A stretch of DNA of 64,000 nucleotides from JBOEGW01 sp050633625 (GTDB lineage Bacteria; Pseudomonadota; Alphaproteobacteria; Rhodobacterales; Rhodobacteraceae), in contig JBOEGW010000006.1 in NCBI GenBank assembly GCA_050633625.1, forward strand, positions 186,001 to 250,000. Reading direction: 5' to 3'. How positions within the stretch are numbered: position 1 is the first letter of the stretch; each line of letters begins with the position of its first letter. Below, piece by piece: positions 25,146 to 33,217 of the stretch. Both the position numbers and the translations under genes were made by a program. The notes below the pieces were generated by a model. That model had not been told where the DNA came from and ran no database searches. It saw nothing but the letters and a program-made list of their open reading frames with translations.

Positions 25146-27581
25146 TTACGCCTCCATAGGGCGCCCGTAGGCATTCAGCAGTTTGGCCTCGAACCCTTTC
25201 AGGACAGTGCGCGCAGTATCGCCGTAGTGGTTTGGATCGGCGCGCAGCTCTGGGAAGATCGAGAACAGTTCTTCGCGCGCCACAGGGTCAATCGCCACAA
25301 GCCCTTCAGCGCCGGGATGGAAGCTTTCGGAGGCGGCGCCATTGGCATAGACCACCTCATGTTCATCGAACAAGACGTGGTAATAGGTGATCGCCGGGAC
25401 TTCGATTTGCGTGATAGAATGGCCATTTATCAGATGCTTAGCGGGCACCATGACTTCGGGCGTGTCGAAGTAAAGTGTTGCATCGCCCCCTTGGTAGAAC
25501 ATGCGGTGTTGGGGGCTGACGAACAAGTCTTGCGTGTTGCCAAAGGCCCCTTTCGCAAAACGAATAGGCGCGCGGGATTTTGATCCGTGCACTGTGCGTT
25601 TGCCGACCCAGCGAATGGGTTGTGGCCCATGATCACGGGTCAAAACAAAATCACCGGGGCGTAAATCCTGAATGGGCCGCTCGCCAAAAGGCGTGTCGAT
25701 CCGCGTGTTATGTGCGAAGCAAATGATGACGTTTTCGATGTTGGAAAAGCTGACAGCGGTGCCATCCGACAGGGTGACAGTGCCGCCTTCGCCGGTGCCG
25801 TCATAGGCGATCGACCCCCAATCCACGAGACCGTTGAAATCAATCGTGTCACCGCTGGTTTCGGAGGTTTCATCGCCCACAATCGTGATGGTCGAGCCGG
25901 GTCCGCCAAGCGCATTGGTCGGATCCAAAATGAAGGTGTCGTCGCCGTCACCGCCTGTGACAGTGTCGTTGGCTCCAAAATAGATCGTGTCGTCGCCCGC
26001 GCCGCCATACAGCATATCCGCGCCATCGCCGCCGGTGATCGTGTCATTGCCGGCTTCACCGTAAATCGTATCCGCACCAGCCCCGCCGGTGATAATGTCA
26101 TCATCCGCAAGGGCCGGATCGGGGACCGCATCAAAATTGATGTTGCTGACCCAAATCGCTTGGGTGCCCCCTTGGGCATTGCCGTAGAGGATTTCGATTT
26201 CCGCCACAGGTCCGGCAATATCAATCAACACCGACCCGCTTTCCTGGGCTGGCGTGTCGGCCACGTTTTCGGCGGTGATCGTGTTGCCCGAAACTGTGTC
26301 GCCGCCGCCGGGCGTGAAGGTCACCGTGACCGGATTTCCGTTCGCGTCATAGGCATTTACAGTCACAACATCCGTGTGGTTCCCGCTGCCCCAGTCAATA
26401 TCGTTGATGCGGAACGAGACGTTTTCCACCTCATCCACAAAGCCCGAACCGCTTGCGGCCGCGAAGTCTATCGTGGTGGTTGAGCTGTCACCGTCGCCGT
26501 CACCAAAGAGGTAAAGGCTTGATTTCGGGTCAAAATCCTCATTGGCAGCGGTATAAATCGTGTCGGAGGTTTCAACTTGATAAAGCGGTGAGTTGTTGCC
26601 TGTATTTGTGAAAGACACTGAGACTTCGACGCCGCCGGTATCTTGGGTGAAACCGGAGGCGAGCGATGTGCCATCCGTGCCCTCATCGCTCCAGACCAAG
26701 GTTTGCGCATCGACGTAATCGCCGTCATCCCCATAGATCGTGTCATCGCCATCGCCACCGTCGATGGTGTCCGCGCCGCCACCGCCATAGATGATATCAT
26801 CGCCATCAAAGCCGGAAATCGTGTCATCCCCGGCCAAGCCCGCCACGGTATTCTCGGTGTCGGTGACGCTTTCGTTTTCACCGTCAACATAGCTCGCATC
26901 AATCGTATCGTCGCCTGACGTGCCGCGAACGATGCCATCAGGAACAACCATACCGCCGTTGGTAAAGACGAGCTGGGTGGAGCCAGCATCAGCGCCGGTG
27001 CCAAAATCCGTGTTCTCATAGTCGGCCATGGCCGCGCCATCGCCCGAGCCTTCCAGCTCGTAATCATTGTCACCGCCATCGGTGATCCCGGCTTGGCCTT
27101 GTTGTGAGTAGCCTTGGGTCCACTGAACGTCTTCATAGATGAAATCGACAGAAAAATCACCGCTTCCAAGATCGGTGAGCACGACTTGATAGGAGTTGGC
27201 GCCGCTGCCTTGGTAGGGGGCCACGCCGTCCCATGTGACCGTTACCGTGCCGTTCGCCGGGTCAACATCCCAGTAGATTTCGCCACCGTCATTGATGTTT
27301 ACGTCCGACCAGAGCGGCGCAATCGTCGGCACGCCTTGCAGCGACATATCCTGGGCTTGGTAGGTGGTATTGGCCTGACCAAGCGAGATGTTGCCGTTTG
27401 AGTTGACAAAAATCGAGGTGTAATTCGTGCCGAAAAAATTGATCCCGCCGGGACCAAAGACAGAGGTGATGTTGACTTCAATCGAGCCATCATCGTTGTT
27501 GCCCGCGTCTTTGGGGGTGGTGGAGAAGGTGTTTTCGCCGTAGCCAGCCGTGCCGCCAAGGCCCGAATTCATCGTCGCCAT
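25146..27581 (-). CDS. NIDO-RTX-Hint domain secreted protein
   Basis: 811 residues. Residues 1-210 look like a nidogen-type NIDO domain (FFGTNYTSIFVNSNGNISLG, then TIAPLWSDVNINDGGEIYWD). The middle carries RTX calcium-binding repeats in two groups (AGLAGDDTISGFDGDDIIYG; GGAGADTIYGEAGNDTITGG) separated by a beta-sandwich-like segment with IDIAGPVAEIEI. From Cys621 (CFAHNTRIDTPFG) to the end lies a Hint_2 domain with SPQHRM, similar to the self-splicing/autocleaving hedgehog-intein fold common in Rhodobacterales. There is no cleaved signal, so type I secretion is inferred. No transporter lies nearby. Confidence 0.9.
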   Translation of the reverse strand: MATMNSGLGGTAGYGENTFSTTPKDAGNNDDGSIEVNITSVFGPGGINFFGTNYTSIFVNSNGNISLGQANTTYQAQDMSLQGVPTIAPLWSDVNINDGGEIYWDVDPANGTVTVTWDGVAPYQGSGANSYQVVLTDLGSGDFSVDFIYEDVQWTQGYSQQGQAGITDGGDNDYELEGSGDGAAMADYENTDFGTGADAGSTQLVFTNGGMVVPDGIVRGTSGDDTIDASYVDGENESVTDTENTVAGLAGDDTISGFDGDDIIYGGGGADTIDGGDGDDTIYGDDGDYVDAQTLVWSDEGTDGTSLASGFTQDTGGVEVSVSFTNTGNNSPLYQVETSDTIYTAANEDFDPKSSLYLFGDGDGDSSTTTIDFAAASGSGFVDEVENVSFRINDIDWGSGNHTDVVTVNAYDANGNPVTVTFTPGGGDTVSGNTITAENVADTPAQESGSVLIDIAGPVAEIEILYGNAQGGTQAIWVSNINFDAVPDPALADDDIITGGAGADTIYGEAGNDTITGGDGADMLYGGAGDDTIYFGANDTVTGGDGDDTFILDPTNALGGPGSTITIVGDETSETSGDTIDFNGLVDWGSIAYDGTGEGGTVTLSDGTAVSFSNIENVIICFAHNTRIDTPFGERPIQDLRPGDFVLTRDHGPQPIRWVGKRTVHGSKSRAPIRFAKGAFGNTQDLFVSPQHRMFYQGGDATLYFDTPEVMVPAKHLINGHSITQIEVPAITYYHVLFDEHEVVYANGAASESFHPGAEGLVAIDPVAREELFSIFPELRADPNHYGDTARTVLKGFEAKLLNAYGRPMEA

Positions 27582-27920
27582 ATGCGCGCCCCCGTCTCAA
27601 AGGTTGGGGCATCAAAGGGCAGGGGATTGCAAGACAGGGCTGAAACGGGGAGGGCCGCGCTGCGCAGGGCACCAAAGGGCGCATCCGCCCCACGTCGTCC
27701 GTCCACGCTCAAAGCGCGCATAGAACGTCTGGTCTCATAAATGTCGACACACGCCCCCATAGGGGAGGTGCACAGCTGATGGGCCGTCATGTCTTTGCTC
27801 TCTGCCTCGTGCCGCCGGTTTTTTTGGGCCGGTCGTGCGATATTTTTATAACCTGTGGATAACTGGAAAGCGAGTACCTAAGGCCCGCAAACTCTCAAAA
27901 AATACAAAAAAACTGAATAT

Positions 27921-27966
27921 GTGCACTAAATCTAGGCGTGATCGCGTTATTATCGCCTATATGCAC
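27921..27966. promoter_or_regulatory. Dyad in the 480-base gap upstream of the NIDO-RTX-Hint gene
   Basis: TAGGCG (27933-27938) pairs with CGCCTA (27954-27959), and outside it GTGCA (27921-27925) pairs with TGCAC (27962-27966), giving an interrupted stem. The gap 27582-28061 is locally AT-rich here compared with the surroundings. The rest of the gap shows no gene. An operator or a short structured RNA is possible. Confidence 0.35.
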
Positions 27967-28061
27967 CATTAATCAACCCATGATTGTGGGTCGACCCTAG
28001 CCTTTTGGGGGTGATGCCGGTGCGCCACCCCCTGCCGGGTTTTCAAAATGCCAGCGCCGGT

Positions 28062-30275
28062 CTAGGCAAATTCAATCGCGTTGCGCAGCGGCAGCTGCCG
28101 GATGCGCTGGCCCGTCAAGGCGAAGATCGCGTTCGCCAAAGCGGCGGCCGCGGGAGGGGTGCCCGGTTCGCCAACGCCACCCAAACGCCCGCCAAGAGAC
28201 AAGACATCCACCTCAAAAGTGGGTGTGCTTGGCATGCGCAACGCGTCATAATCGGGGAAGTTTCCTTCCACAACTTCGCCGTCATCAAACGTGATTTCGC
28301 CATGGATCGCGGCGGACAAGCCCAAGATACAAGCCCCAATCATTTGCGATTGCACATTCGCGGGATCGAGCGCTTGACCAACGTCGGTGGCAATCCAGAC
28401 ATTTTCAAGTTTGATCGCCCCATCTGCTTGAGATATTTCGACAATTTCCGCGACCGGCGTGCCGAAACTATAGGTCAAAGCGATGCCGCGCGCTCGCCCG
28501 GCAGGGGTGTTTCCCCAGTCAGCCATTTCCGCAACACGCGTCAAAACCGCCTCTGAAGGAGCGTGTTCCCCCGCGACGTGGCGCAAGCGAAACTCAAGGG
28601 GATCAACCTGCGCTTTTGCCGCCATTTCATCGACAAAACTCTCCCAGAAAAAGGCGTTTTGGCTGGCCCCAACGGAGCGCCAAAATCCAACACGGGGGCT
28701 GCGCGCAGGCACGTAACCAGCAATATGTGCGTTCTCAATAGCATAAGGCTGATCGGCGCAGCCTTCTGTGAGCATCGGATCTGCTGGGGTCATGTCGCGG
28801 CCCATGAAGGCTTTCATGGTTGCGGCCATGACGGAGCCAGCGGCGAAACTGCCCTTCAAATTGTCAATCTTTCCGTCCGTTAGCGAGGCGGAGAGTTTTG
28901 CAATCGCGCCGGGGCGATAGTAATCGTGGCGCATGTCTTCTTCGCGCGACCAAGTGACCGAAAGCGGCGTTCCCGGCATTTCTTTGGCGATGCGCGCTGC
29001 CAAAACCGGGTAGTCCGGAAAGCCACGCCGCCCAAAAGAGCCACCCATGATCGTGGTGTGCACTGTCACTTGCTCCGGTTTCAGGCCAACGGCTTGGGCA
29101 GTTAGTTTTTGGACGATAATCGGTCCCTGAATGCCGGACCAAACCGTCAGAGAGTCATTTTCATAGAGGGCGGCGGCCGTCATTGGCTCCATCGACGCAT
29201 GGGCCAGAAAGGGTGCGCGGTATTCGACGCTGAGGTCGTCCTCGCTTTGCGTCACGCTGCCGACGTCTTTCGCGATATTGTTCGGCTCACTGTCAAAAGC
29301 GGCGTTTATATCAGCGAAAATTTCCTCGGTTGTGTCGCCGTAAGGGGCCGGTCCCCAATCAATGTCAACCGCCTCACAGGCGCGCATGGCGGTCCAGGTG
29401 TTGTTGGCGACAACGGCGATCCCATCCCCTAAATCAACAACCTTTTCAACACCTTCCATCGCAAGCGCCGGGGTGGCATCAAAGCTGTTCATCGTGCCGC
29501 CAATGCGCGGCGTCATGCGCAGGGACGCAAATTTCATGCCCGCCAGCCGCACGTCGATGGCATATGGCGCTGTGCCTGTTGCTTTGGCGGGTTGATCCAG
29601 ACGCGGCAAGGATTTGCCAAGGAGCCGCCACTCCGATGGGGATTTGAGGGCAGGGGTCTTGGGGGGTGAAAGTGTGGCAGCGTCTTCGGCCAAGGCGCTG
29701 TAACTCAGCGATGTGCCGTCCGTTGCTGTGATTTTTCCACCTTCTGCGCGCAGCTGGTCGCGCCCAATGTTCAGCCGTTTGCTGGCCGCCTCGATAAAGA
29801 CTTCGCGGGCGGTGGCACCGGCCATTTGCATGATGTCAAACGAGCCATGCACAGAGGTTGAGCCACCGGTGATTTGCATGCCCATCGCGCGCGGGACAGC
29901 GCCCATCACCTTGGCGATGGCGCCGCTTGGGTCGTCTTCTTTGTAGCCGCGCGGAAACAGGAATTTCGGGTTCGCATATGCTTCGCCGGGCGGGCCATGC
30001 TCAATGCGAATATCCGCGAGATCGACCTCCAATTCTTCCGCGACAATAGCCGCCAGAGTTGTTTGAACCCCTTGGCCCATTTCAGCGCGCGGCACGATGA
30101 CCGTGACGCCGCGTTCGTCGATCACCACGAAAGGATTGAGCACAGTGCCTTCGGCCTCGGTGAGCGGATCTTTGGAGGGGCGCAGCACTTGATAAGCGCC
30201 AAAAGCGACACCTCCCGCGACGGCAACCGAGCCAACCAAAAAAGCGCGACGTGTAAATGTTTTAAGTTTTCCCAT
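28062..30275 (-). CDS. Molybdenum hydroxylase large subunit (IorB/CoxL-like, TAT signal)
   Basis: 737 residues. The N-terminus has a twin-arginine signal, TRRAFLVGSVAVAGGVAF, so the enzyme is exported folded. VVIVPRAEMGQGVQTTLAA is the molybdopterin-binding start of the isoquinoline 1-oxidoreductase beta type. HASMEPMTAAALYE, IMGGSFGRRGFPDYPV and TPPAAAALANAIFALTG are later cofactor-binding blocks. It probably oxidises an aldehyde or N-heterocycle; substrate unknown. The partner Fe-S subunit is 3 bases upstream on the same strand. Confidence 0.93.
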   Translation of the reverse strand: MGKLKTFTRRAFLVGSVAVAGGVAFGAYQVLRPSKDPLTEAEGTVLNPFVVIDERGVTVIVPRAEMGQGVQTTLAAIVAEELEVDLADIRIEHGPPGEAYANPKFLFPRGYKEDDPSGAIAKVMGAVPRAMGMQITGGSTSVHGSFDIMQMAGATAREVFIEAASKRLNIGRDQLRAEGGKITATDGTSLSYSALAEDAATLSPPKTPALKSPSEWRLLGKSLPRLDQPAKATGTAPYAIDVRLAGMKFASLRMTPRIGGTMNSFDATPALAMEGVEKVVDLGDGIAVVANNTWTAMRACEAVDIDWGPAPYGDTTEEIFADINAAFDSEPNNIAKDVGSVTQSEDDLSVEYRAPFLAHASMEPMTAAALYENDSLTVWSGIQGPIIVQKLTAQAVGLKPEQVTVHTTIMGGSFGRRGFPDYPVLAARIAKEMPGTPLSVTWSREEDMRHDYYRPGAIAKLSASLTDGKIDNLKGSFAAGSVMAATMKAFMGRDMTPADPMLTEGCADQPYAIENAHIAGYVPARSPRVGFWRSVGASQNAFFWESFVDEMAAKAQVDPLEFRLRHVAGEHAPSEAVLTRVAEMADWGNTPAGRARGIALTYSFGTPVAEIVEISQADGAIKLENVWIATDVGQALDPANVQSQMIGACILGLSAAIHGEITFDDGEVVEGNFPDYDALRMPSTPTFEVDVLSLGGRLGGVGEPGTPPAAAALANAIFALTGQRIRQLPLRNAIEFA

Positions 30276-30278
30276 GAC

Positions 30279-30746
30279 TTAGCCCTCCTTCGCCATCTCA
30301 GACGCGGCGCGGTGAATGGCGGCGCGAATGCGTGGGTAGGTGCCACAACGACACAGGTTGCCCTCCATGGCCTCGTCAATTTCATCGTCTGTCGGGGCAG
30401 GGGTTTCAGCCAGAAGCGCTGCCGCTTGCATGATTTGCCCGGATTGGCAGTAACCGCATTGGGCGACATTCTCGGCGACCCAGGCGGCCTGCAAAAGGCT
30501 CAAGGAGTCGGGGGTGCCTTCCCCTTCGATTGTAGTGACGGATCCCCAAACATCTGACAACGGCACCTGACACGACCGGACGGCTTCGCCATCAATGTGG
30601 ACAGTGCACGCGCCACAGGCCGCGACGCCACAGCCATATTTTGTCCCGGTCATGCCCAGCCCATCGCGCAATGCCCATAAGAGCGGCACGTCCCCCGGAA
30701 GATCGACCTCACGCGCCTCACCATTGATCGTCAAATTATAGCTCAT
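30279..30746 (-). CDS. (2Fe-2S)-binding subunit of molybdenum hydroxylase (IorA-like)
   Basis: 155 residues from the ATG at 30746, preceded by AGGATAG; a second ATG lies directly upstream at 30749. Counting from 30749, two cluster sites are visible. The plant-type site is C40-GVAAC45-GAC48 with C60, and the second is C98-GYC101 plus C133-RC135. These are the electron-transfer centres between the molybdenum subunit and an acceptor. There is no signal peptide, as expected for co-translocation with the TAT-bearing large subunit, which begins 3 bases after this gene's stop. No FAD subunit is present. Confidence 0.93.
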   Translation of the reverse strand: MSYNLTINGEAREVDLPGDVPLLWALRDGLGMTGTKYGCGVAACGACTVHIDGEAVRSCQVPLSDVWGSVTTIEGEGTPDSLSLLQAAWVAENVAQCGYCQSGQIMQAAALLAETPAPTDDEIDEAMEGNLCRCGTYPRIRAAIHRAASEMAKEG

Positions 30747-31124
30747 CATCTATCCTTTCGGTTGCGTGCTGCCACGCGGACTCTGTTGCTTTTGGGTGCT
30801 GCGTTTCGGCTGCATGGCTTTTCGTGTTGTCGACATCTCCGAGGCTCGTTTTAGCTCCGACGCAGCGCTCCGATCAATGGTTGCATAGCGATCCTTTTTA
30901 CGACCGTGAGGGCGCTTCGCTTCGTCAACAGCCCGGCTCCCCCTTCCGCCTTCACCACTGTTTCACCTGTTGCATGGCAGTCCAACTTTTTGCCTTCGGC
31001 ACAGCGCTTGGACGCCTTAGTAACACGTTGCTCCCTCTTGCCTCCAGCACAGCCTTTTGTTTCGTCAGTCGCCCGGCTGCGCCTTCCACCCTCAGTAAAA
31101 GGCTTTGCACCTTTCGCAGCAGGG

Positions 31125-31460
31125 CGCTTCGTTTCACCTCCCGCCCAACGATCCATTTCACCTTTTGCCGGGCATTTCGTTTCGCCTCCCGCGCTGTGAT
31201 CCGTTTCACCTACCGCTCGGCGGCCCATTTCGCGTCCTGCCCTGCGTTTCGTTTCACCTTTTGCCCAGAGGCCCATTTCGCGTCCTTCGCGGCGGTCCAT
31301 TTCACCGACCGCACGGCGGCCAGCTTCACCTCCTGCCCGGCGTTTCGTTTCGCCCCTTGCCCGATGGTCCATTCCGCGTCCTGCACGGCGGTTCATTCCT
31401 CGTCCTGTACGGCGGTTCATTCCTCGTCCTGCACGGCGGTCCGTTTCGTCGGTCGCACGG
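31125..31460. repeat. 24-bp minisatellite, 14 tandem units
   Basis: Fourteen consecutive 24-bp units run without gaps. Units 12 (31389-31412) and 13 (31413-31436) differ by one base; others share CCATTTC/CGTTTC and a CCTGCCCGG-like end. Further, more degenerate copies reach back to about 30920. Since 24 is a multiple of three, open frames persist on both strands. The minus strand would encode 8-residue repeats such as GETKRRAG. The + frame would encode AVHFASCT-type repeats. I do not call either as a gene. It fills the gap between the iorAB-type genes and the TetR gene. Confidence 0.85.
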
Positions 31461-31648
31461 TGCTCCGCCATGCTGGGGAAGGCTCCTACGGTCATAGTTC
31501 CCATTGGTTTCGTCAATCGGGTTCATCAATGACATGGCCGCGCAATTGGGGTGGTCATATCAGGAGTGGCGGTGGGGCAAACGTTTGTCCTTATTGTTAT
31601 TCCAACACTCTTGTCACTCTTGCCTTTGTACTTTTCCTTTATCGAACC

Positions 31649-31695
31649 GACACTTTCTGACACTTTGTGCGGAAAGTGTCATTTTGTCAATTGAC
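31649..31695. promoter_or_regulatory. Operator repeats upstream of TetR gene
   Basis: GACACTTT occurs at 31649-31656 and again at 31659-31666, exactly 10 bases apart. Its inverse AAAGTGTC is at 31673-31680, giving a perfect 8-bp dyad around GTGCGG. A separate palindrome GTCAATTGAC lies at 31686-31695, next to the proposed start. The arrangement is typical of a repressor controlling its own promoter. Confidence 0.65.
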
Positions 31696-31698
31696 GAA

Positions 31699-32340
31699 AT
31701 GGACGAAAAACGTCAGTTTGTCAAAATGACCCTGCCTGATGACATAACGCTTCACCCAACGCCGGATGCGGACCCCAAGCAAAAACACATTCTTGAGGCG
31801 GCGGGCGAGGCGTTTATTGCATTTGGGTATCGCCGCACGTCGATGGAAGAGATCGCCCGGCGGGCAGGCATGTCGCGCGCTGCGCTTTATCTGCACTACA
31901 AGAACAAGGAAGACATTTACGCCTCCCTTGTCAGCCGTTTTTACGATGAGGCGGCGGAAGGGTTTTCGGCTGGGCTTGCGGCGGGCACAACGCCTACTGA
32001 CGCGCTCGTGCGCGGATTTAAGGCGAAGCTCAGCCCCGCCTTTCGCGCTATTTCCGCCTCTCCGCATGCGTCTGAACTCCTTGATATATCAAGTAAAGTA
32101 GGGGGTCAGGTCGTCGCTCAGGGCGAAACAATCATGCGTTTGGTGCTGGCGGATTGGCTGGGCGCTGAGGTGAAGGCGCAACGTATTTCACTGACACGCA
32201 CCGGCGGATCAGCTGTCGACACCGCGCAGCTCATCTTGAGCGCGGCGCATGGGGTCAAGGCGGCTGTGTCGAGCGTGGACGAAGCCGAAACGCGCCTTTT
32301 GCAGTTGGCGACCGCCTTCGGGCATGCGCTGACGCCATAA
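31699..32340 (+). CDS. TetR/AcrR family transcriptional regulator
   Basis: 213 residues from the ATG at 31699. The open frame extends upstream, but that part runs through the operator repeats and looks non-coding. The DNA-binding domain has ILEAAGEAFIAFGYRRTSME and EIARRAGMSRAALYLHYKNK, the canonical TetR helix-turn-helix ending in YxHYxNKEDI. The C-terminal ligand domain is not assignable. No clear ribosome-binding site precedes 31699 or the alternative ATG at 31726, so the start is uncertain. Divergent from the iorAB-type genes, which it may regulate across the minisatellite. Confidence 0.88.
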   Translation: MDEKRQFVKMTLPDDITLHPTPDADPKQKHILEAAGEAFIAFGYRRTSMEEIARRAGMSRAALYLHYKNKEDIYASLVSRFYDEAAEGFSAGLAAGTTPTDALVRGFKAKLSPAFRAISASPHASELLDISSKVGGQVVAQGETIMRLVLADWLGAEVKAQRISLTRTGGSAVDTAQLILSAAHGVKAAVSSVDEAETRLLQLATAFGHALTP

Positions 32341-32395
32341 CGACGTTTCCTCCTGGGCGCGTGCTCGGAGCCGCCGCGCCTCTGAGGCGTTGTTC

Positions 32396-32430
32396 GGCTT
32401 CAGTGTTCTGAAAATATCCCCGCCGGAGGC
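32396..32430 (-). repeat. Intergenic hairpin-core repeat, copy B (diverged)
   Basis: Read on the minus strand it gives CCTCCGGCGGGGATATTTTC followed by AGAACACTGAAG, a diverged form of the AGGTATTTT-AAA-CAA-GAAG core. It lies between the TetR gene and the next + strand gene. Confidence 0.5.
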
Positions 32431-32501
32431 ATGAAACTCTCATTCCCAGCCAACAGGACGTAGGCCAGTTTTGGGCGGTTTGCCTGCGGCCTGTCCCCGA
32501 T

Positions 32502-33059
32502 ATGCTCCTGTTACGTTCCGTGCCGCAGCGCAGAAAGGGGATTGCGCCCGCAACAATCTTCGCCTTTAATCCGGTTTCCGAGAAATTTTGTTGCGCAAGG
32601 AATGATCTGCTGCTTCGTGCCCTCGACATACCGCCGATATGGCTGATCGCAAGTCTTGCTGCGGCCTTTGGGCTGGACCGTTTGGTGCCGGGGCTTGCCT
32701 CTGGTCTGGGATGGATCACAACTTTGGGCAACATGATGGTCGTCGCCGGGCTTGGCTCAATGGGGCTGGCGGTGGTTGAATTTTTGCGCGCCAAAACGAG
32801 TGTGGTGCCGCGCCGCTTGCCCAAGTCAATTCTGACACATGGGATCTATCGGTTGTCACGCAACCCGATCTACCTTGGCGATGCGCTGGTTTTGGGCGGT
32901 GCCATTTTGTCCTGGGATGTATTGCCCGCGTTGGTCCTTGTGCCCGCTTTCATGGGGCTGATTCAACGCCGGTTTATTCGTGGTGAAGAGGCGGGGTTGC
33001 TCGCTGTTTTTCAGGATGAGGCGCGCGACTACCTGTCTCGGGTGCGGCGCTGGATTTGA
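32502..33059 (+). CDS. Isoprenylcysteine carboxyl methyltransferase family protein
   Basis: 185 residues from the ATG at 32502. The conserved region starts LDIPPIWLIASLAAAFGLD, typical of the N-terminal membrane helix of this family. Then come further helices and the SAM-binding signature HGIYRLSRNPIYLGDAL (the NPxYxG motif), and a terminal RRWI. The first 35 residues look unlike the family, and no ribosome-binding site precedes 32502. The real start may be near 32600, but no in-frame ATG/GTG/TTG exists there. Probably an inner-membrane methyltransferase; substrate unknown. Confidence 0.75.
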   Translation: MLLLRSVPQRRKGIAPATIFAFNPVSEKFCCARNDLLLRALDIPPIWLIASLAAAFGLDRLVPGLASGLGWITTLGNMMVVAGLGSMGLAVVEFLRAKTSVVPRRLPKSILTHGIYRLSRNPIYLGDALVLGGAILSWDVLPALVLVPAFMGLIQRRFIRGEEAGLLAVFQDEARDYLSRVRRWI

Positions 33060-33217
33060 GCGGGGACATCACTGTATAAAGCAAACAAGAAAATGGCCAC
33101 ATTCGCGCCTGACGCTGTCGTCATCCACGGGAATGTAGCGTATAGGAAACATTCGAGACCAAAGGTTTGAGCGCATGCTCGCCCTGCGGCTCAGGGAGAA
33201 AGAAGGAACCAAGACAA

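Noticed and set aside
31125..31460. Tandem repeats as a possible CRISPR array
   Set aside because: Units are directly adjacent with no spacers and are degenerate; no cas genes nearby.
30851..31516. 221-residue minus-strand frame through the minisatellite
   Set aside because: Open because the repeat period is 24 bases; third-position composition is unlike real genes here. Kept as a repeat and a finding, not called as a gene.
30824..31660. 278-residue + strand frame through the minisatellite
   Set aside because: TTG start without ribosome-binding site, low-complexity product, and it runs through the TetR operator region.
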